Assembly: GCA_964592375.1 (NCBI GenBank)
Contig: CAZQDP010000046.1
Location: 1 to 19,463 of the forward strand
DNA length: 19,463 nt
Direction: 5' to 3'
DNA from: CAZQDP01 sp964592375
GTDB lineage: Bacteria; Bacillota; Clostridia; RUG12999
The position numbers and the translations under genes are program-made. This document shows positions 16,979 through 19,463 of the stretch, in pieces (position 1 is the stretch's first letter; every line of letters begins with the position of its first letter). Below the pieces are notes generated by a model, which was not told the DNA's origin, made no database searches, and saw only the letters and a program-made list of their open reading frames with translations.

Positions 16979-17830
16979 ATGTTGGTAACAGGGAAAGCAA
17001 TTTTGGACAAAGCGCACAAGGAGGGTTATGCGGTAGGCGCATTCAATATTAATAACCTTGAAATTGTAAAGGCGGTAGTAGCCGCTGCTGAGGAGGCAAA
17101 GTCCCCTCTCATTCTTCAAACTTCGGAGGGTGCTATCAAATACGCCGGTTTGGAATATTTATATGCACTGGTGAAGGTTGCAGCCGAAAAAGCCTCTATT
17201 CCAATCGCCCTTCATTTGGATCACGGAACGAGTTATGCTACCATTATGAAATGTATCGCCGGCGGATGGACTTCCATTATGTATGATGGTTCTCATCATC
17301 CACTCGAAGAAAACATTGCAGAAACAAGAGAAATCGTGAAGGTAGCTCATGCCGTAGGTATTTCTGTTGAAGCGGAGCTTGGTCGTCTGAGCGGCGTGGA
17401 AGACAATATCAGCGTGGAAGAAAAGGATGCCATCTATACCAATCCGAACGAAGCTGTGAAGTTTGTGACCGAATCCGGCGTGGATTATTTGGCCATTGCC
17501 ATCGGTACCGCTCATGGCAAATACAAGGGTGAACCAAAGCTTGATTTTGACCGCTTGGCAAAAATCAAATCTCTGCTGGATATGCCCATCGTACTGCATG
17601 GTGCATCGGGTGTACCTGAAGATTCTATTAAGAAGGCCATTTCCCTTGGTGTCAATAAGATTAATATTGATACGGATGTACGTGTCGCCTTTACAGAAGG
17701 TGTAAAGTCTGTGATTATTGGCAAGCCGGAGGAGTATGACCCTAGAAAGGTTTGCACCCCTGCCATGGAGGAAATGAAAAAGGTGGTTGCCGCCAAAATC
17801 CAGATGTTTGGTAGCGCAGGGAAGGCATGA
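16979..17830 (+). CDS. fba: Class II fructose-bisphosphate aldolase
   Basis: 283 residues. The ATG at 16979 is chosen because AAAGGAAAGG lies about 10 bases before it and LVTGKAILDKAHKEGYAVGAFN is the common clostridial N-terminus; an ATG at 16973 is the alternative. It cleaves fructose 1,6-bisphosphate to dihydroxyacetone phosphate and glyceraldehyde 3-phosphate in glycolysis. Catalytic D81 and zinc ligand H82 (HLDHG), E-E-LGRLSG, zinc ligands H179 (GTAHGKYKG) and H207 (VLHGASG), and the phosphate-binding NKINIDTD segment are all present. A closely related tagatose-bisphosphate aldolase cannot be excluded. It is followed by a strong terminator. Confidence 0.95.
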   Translation: MLVTGKAILDKAHKEGYAVGAFNINNLEIVKAVVAAAEEAKSPLILQTSEGAIKYAGLEYLYALVKVAAEKASIPIALHLDHGTSYATIMKCIAGGWTSIMYDGSHHPLEENIAETREIVKVAHAVGISVEAELGRLSGVEDNISVEEKDAIYTNPNEAVKFVTESGVDYLAIAIGTAHGKYKGEPKLDFDRLAKIKSLLDMPIVLHGASGVPEDSIKKAISLGVNKINIDTDVRVAFTEGVKSVIIGKPEEYDPRKVCTPAMEEMKKVVAAKIQMFGSAGKA

Positions 17831-17833
17831 GGG

Positions 17834-17875
17834 AGAAGATAGATAGTAGAAGTTAGATAGTAGATAGTAGATGGT
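17834..17875. repeat. Heptanucleotide tandem repeat, six units
   Basis: Units AGAAGAT, AGATAGT, AGAAGTT, AGATAGT, AGATAGT and AGATGGT in exact 7-base register. It starts 4 bases after the aldolase stop, and its last unit overlaps the left arm of the terminator. It does not encode anything visible. Confidence 0.8.
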
Positions 17876-17905
17876 GGAGTGCTTTTTGTGCTCTGCCATT
17901 TTTTT
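17871..17905 (+). terminator. Terminator after the aldolase gene
   Basis: ATGGTGGAGTGC (17871-17882) pairs with GTGCTCTGCCAT (17888-17899) over 12 positions including G-U pairs; 5-T loop; 7-T tail. Confidence 0.85.
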
Positions 17906-17956
17906 GCGGAAATTTGCAACTTGGTGCTTGTGTTTTGCAGCTTAGCAATAGACCTG

Positions 17957-18003
17957 TTGACGTTTTGGGAGAAAGTGATTATACTGTGATTGTAGCAGCT
18001 ACA
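17957..18003 (+). promoter_or_regulatory. Promoter and palindrome of the LytTR operon
   Basis: TTGACG (17957-17962), 17-base spacer, TATACT (17980-17985): a strong sigma-A promoter. The perfect palindrome TGTAGC-A-GCTACA at 17991-18003 covers the expected transcription start and is a candidate operator, possibly for self-regulation. Confidence 0.7.
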
Positions 18004-18032
18004 GCGTATTGTTTTTGAGAGGGGGATTACTT

Positions 18033-18470
18033 TTGAAAATTGTAATTGACGAGGACATTCGTTATGAGGATGTAGAAGTCACCATTCATTGCCGCGTCTG
18101 CGATGAGGAAATACTTTCTCTCATTTCCCGTATAAAAATGCAGAGCGAAAAAATAATTGGACTCATTGATGAAAAAACTTTTGTCCTAGACCCAAGGGAT
18201 ATTCTTTATTTTGAGAGTGTGGATAAAAAGAGCTTTATTTACACAAAAAATGAAGTATATGAGTCGCCACTTCGGCTTTATGAGATTGAAAGAGTACTAA
18301 AGTTTCACGGCTTTGTTCGCGCCTCGAAATCTACCATTATTAATATTTCAAAAATCAAGAGTATCAAAACAGGATTTAGTGCCACTTTGACCGTTGAAAT
18401 GGAAAACGGCGAGAAGTTAACCGTTTCGAGGCAATATGCACCTATATTAAAAGAAAGGTTGGTAAAATAG
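18033..18470 (+). CDS. LytTR-domain transcriptional regulator
   Basis: 145 residues from a TTG at 18033, which follows GAGAGGGGG by 7 bases; this gives the usual start KIVIDEDIRYEDVEVTIHC. An upstream TTG (18009) would place the ribosome-binding site inside the gene. There is no receiver domain. The N-terminal 45 or so residues form a short domain seen in this stand-alone class, followed by a LytTR DNA-binding domain (about 48-143; DILYFESVDKKSF, HGFVRASKSTIINISKIKSI, LTVSRQYAPILKERL). In comparable pairs (such as HdrRM and BrsRM of streptococci) the membrane partner holds the regulator inactive. It is followed after one base by the membrane protein gene. Confidence 0.92.
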   Translation: MKIVIDEDIRYEDVEVTIHCRVCDEEILSLISRIKMQSEKIIGLIDEKTFVLDPRDILYFESVDKKSFIYTKNEVYESPLRLYEIERVLKFHGFVRASKSTIINISKIKSIKTGFSATLTVEMENGEKLTVSRQYAPILKERLVK

Positions 18471-18471
18471 T

Positions 18472-18897
18472 ATGAAAAAATTTATTCATAACATCGGAGA
18501 GCTAAAATTCATCACCTCCTTGTACTTTATGGCCGCAATCATGTTAGGATCGATTGGTAGCTTTTTGTTTCATGGGCTTCATTCCTTTTCATTTGTAACC
18601 ATATGGCAGATTGTTGGCATGTCCATTGTGTTTGGAGGACTGCATTACATCCAGCTCTCTAAACTCATGCCGCTGACCCGAATACTCCTGCATGGCGTTT
18701 TATCCTATGTCACCGTTCTATTATTTTCTCTTTTTTGCGGCTGGGGATTTACCAAAAGTGTTGAGGTGTTTTGGCAATTTACTGCCATTTTCCTTGGGGT
18801 TTATGCTGCCATTTTCTTCGCTTTTTCGGTTTATTATAAGAACGAGGAGAAATATCTCAATATCTTGCTGGATGAATATAAACAGAATAACAAGTAA
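18472..18897 (+). CDS. DUF3021-like four-TM membrane protein, LytTR partner
   Basis: 141 residues with four hydrophobic segments (about 11-32, 39-61, 69-91 and 98-122) and a short charged C-terminal tail (YYKNEEKYLNILLDEYKQ). Size, topology and position immediately after a LytTR gene match the DUF3021 family. The start codon lies one base after the regulator's stop and has only a weak ribosome-binding site, so translation is probably coupled. I infer that it sequesters the regulator at the membrane until a signal arrives; the signal is unknown. Confidence 0.85.
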   Translation: MKKFIHNIGELKFITSLYFMAAIMLGSIGSFLFHGLHSFSFVTIWQIVGMSIVFGGLHYIQLSKLMPLTRILLHGVLSYVTVLLFSLFCGWGFTKSVEVFWQFTAIFLGVYAAIFFAFSVYYKNEEKYLNILLDEYKQNNK

Positions 18898-18902
18898 TGT
18901 CT

Positions 18903-18936
18903 GATGTAGGCTCCCCAAAACGCGGGAGCCTGCATC
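18903..18936 (+). terminator. Hairpin after the LytTR operon
   Basis: GATGTAGGCTCCC (18903-18915) pairs with GGGAGCCTGCATC (18924-18936): 13 pairs with one G-U, 8-base loop. It lies 5 bases after the stop codon. There is no real T tract, so termination may be weak. Confidence 0.6.
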
Positions 18937-19009
18937 TTGCCATGAAGCATCTATCTAGCCACAAAGTAGCTCTGTTTGCCGATAACTGCAGTACTTCAAC
19001 TGGCGAAAA

Positions 19010-19046
19010 CCGCCTCAGTCTTTTGGCAAGCCAAAGACTGAGGCGG
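19010..19046 (-). terminator. Very strong hairpin between convergent genes
   Basis: CCGCCTCAGTCTTTTGGC pairs with GCCAAAGACTGAGGCGG: 17 pairs with one bulged T and a 2-base loop. On the minus strand it is followed by TTTT, so it probably terminates the right-edge minus-strand gene. On the plus strand no T tract follows. Confidence 0.65.
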
Positions 19047-19119
19047 GGTAACGCATTTAGAATGCTAAGCCACATCACTTTATTTTATTAGCCTAAATAG
19101 CGTAGGTATCCTTTTTTGT

Positions 19120-19463
19120 CTACTGAAAACGAATGTCAACGCATTGATATTTTTCATCCCACTGGACAGTTGCGCCCATACTCTCTGAAATAAAACGTAC
19201 CGGAACCATTGTTCTGCCTCCTACAATCTTTGGAGCTACATCCAAATGAATGATATCATTATTCTTATATGCAACCTGCTTGTCTATTTGTAGTTTTATG
19301 CTTGTGTTATTTTTTTTAGCAATGATGGTCTTTGTGGCTTCTTCCCACTGCACACTTGCACCCATTTCCTCAAAAATCGCACGCATTGGAACGAGTATGC
19401 GGTTGTTTTCTTTGAAGGGCGGAGTATCAAAACTTACTCTATTTCCATTAACCTCCACGATAA
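19120..19463 (-). CDS. Copper-amine-oxidase-N domain protein (C-terminal part, 5' end beyond window)
   Basis: The frame enters from the right edge and ends at 19120; about 114 residues are visible. The codon that could be read as a GTG start (19458) lies inside the usual domain pattern (IVEVNGNRVSFDTPP), so the true start is outside. Two half-repeats are present: NNRILVPMRAIFEEMGASVQW and RTMVPVRFISESMGATVQW, then DIRFQ at the end. The same domain ends the CotH protein (both have ENNRILVP/QNNRILVP). Such domains are widespread on secreted clostridial and Paenibacillus proteins and probably aid anchoring or assembly rather than copper redox chemistry. What the missing N-terminal part does is unknown. 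Confidence 0.88.
   Translation of the reverse strand, partial: IVEVNGNRVSFDTPPFKENNRILVPMRAIFEEMGASVQWEEATKTIIAKKNNTSIKLQIDKQVAYKNNDIIHLDVAPKIVGGRTMVPVRFISESMGATVQWDEKYQCVDIRFQ

Noticed and set aside
17159..17899. 246-codon minus-strand frame antisense to the aldolase gene
   Set aside because: The aldolase is complete with all catalytic residues; the opposite frame shows no family and starts in a terminator region.
18857..19078. 73-codon minus-strand frame across the two hairpins
   Set aside because: Composition follows from the hairpin arms, there is no ribosome-binding site, and it overlaps the end of the DUF3021-like gene; kept only as part of the hairpin finding.

Overview
The window looks like a chromosomal segment of a Gram-positive Clostridia-type bacterium (phylum Bacillota). 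Supporting this are strong purine-rich ribosome-binding sites, frequent GTG/TTG starts, sigma-A type promoters, stem-loop/T-tract terminators, secreted proteins with copper-amine-oxidase-N (stalk) domains, a LytTR regulator paired with a 4-TM membrane protein, and a DUF6062-type protein. No tRNA, rRNA, CRISPR array, transposase or phage gene was seen. The sequence carries one scaffold gap (100 N).

Left part (1-4029, minus): one very large secreted protein, open to the left edge. It has a signal peptide, then at least three related beta-sandwich-like modules joined by Pro/Thr linkers, then a glycosidase-like TIM-barrel region. The N block lies inside module 3 and breaks the apparent frame. A full third copy would restore the frame if about 446 bp are missing. 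A CcpA/LacI-like operator lies just upstream. Then comes about 800 bp of non-coding DNA.

Middle (4838-10093, plus): an OmpR-type response regulator and histidine kinase (overlapping genes, terminator at the kinase stop codon), followed by a separate operon: a VTC-domain (polyphosphate-polymerase-like) protein, a DUF4956 membrane protein and a secreted CotH-type kinase with a C-terminal copper-amine-oxidase-N domain. The same 11-bp-period direct repeat (core TTAAGG) lies in front of both transcription units, with equal spacing to a possible -10 box. This suggests that the two-component system regulates itself and the VTC operon. It is the most interesting system in the window.

Right-centre (10359-15235): a putative carbohydrate operon on the minus strand. 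It holds a TIM-barrel sugar isomerase/epimerase and a 969-residue cytosolic six-hairpin-glycosidase-like protein, with a divergent AraC-type regulator. A 12-bp perfect inverted repeat sits over the operon promoter.

Right part (15263-19463): a DUF6062-type cysteine-rich protein (minus), an OGG1-type 8-oxoguanine DNA glycosylase (plus), class II fructose-bisphosphate aldolase (plus), a LytTR regulator with its DUF3021-like membrane partner (plus), and at the right edge the C-terminal part of another copper-amine-oxidase-N protein (minus). These are mostly household or small regulatory units, separated by well-formed hairpins.
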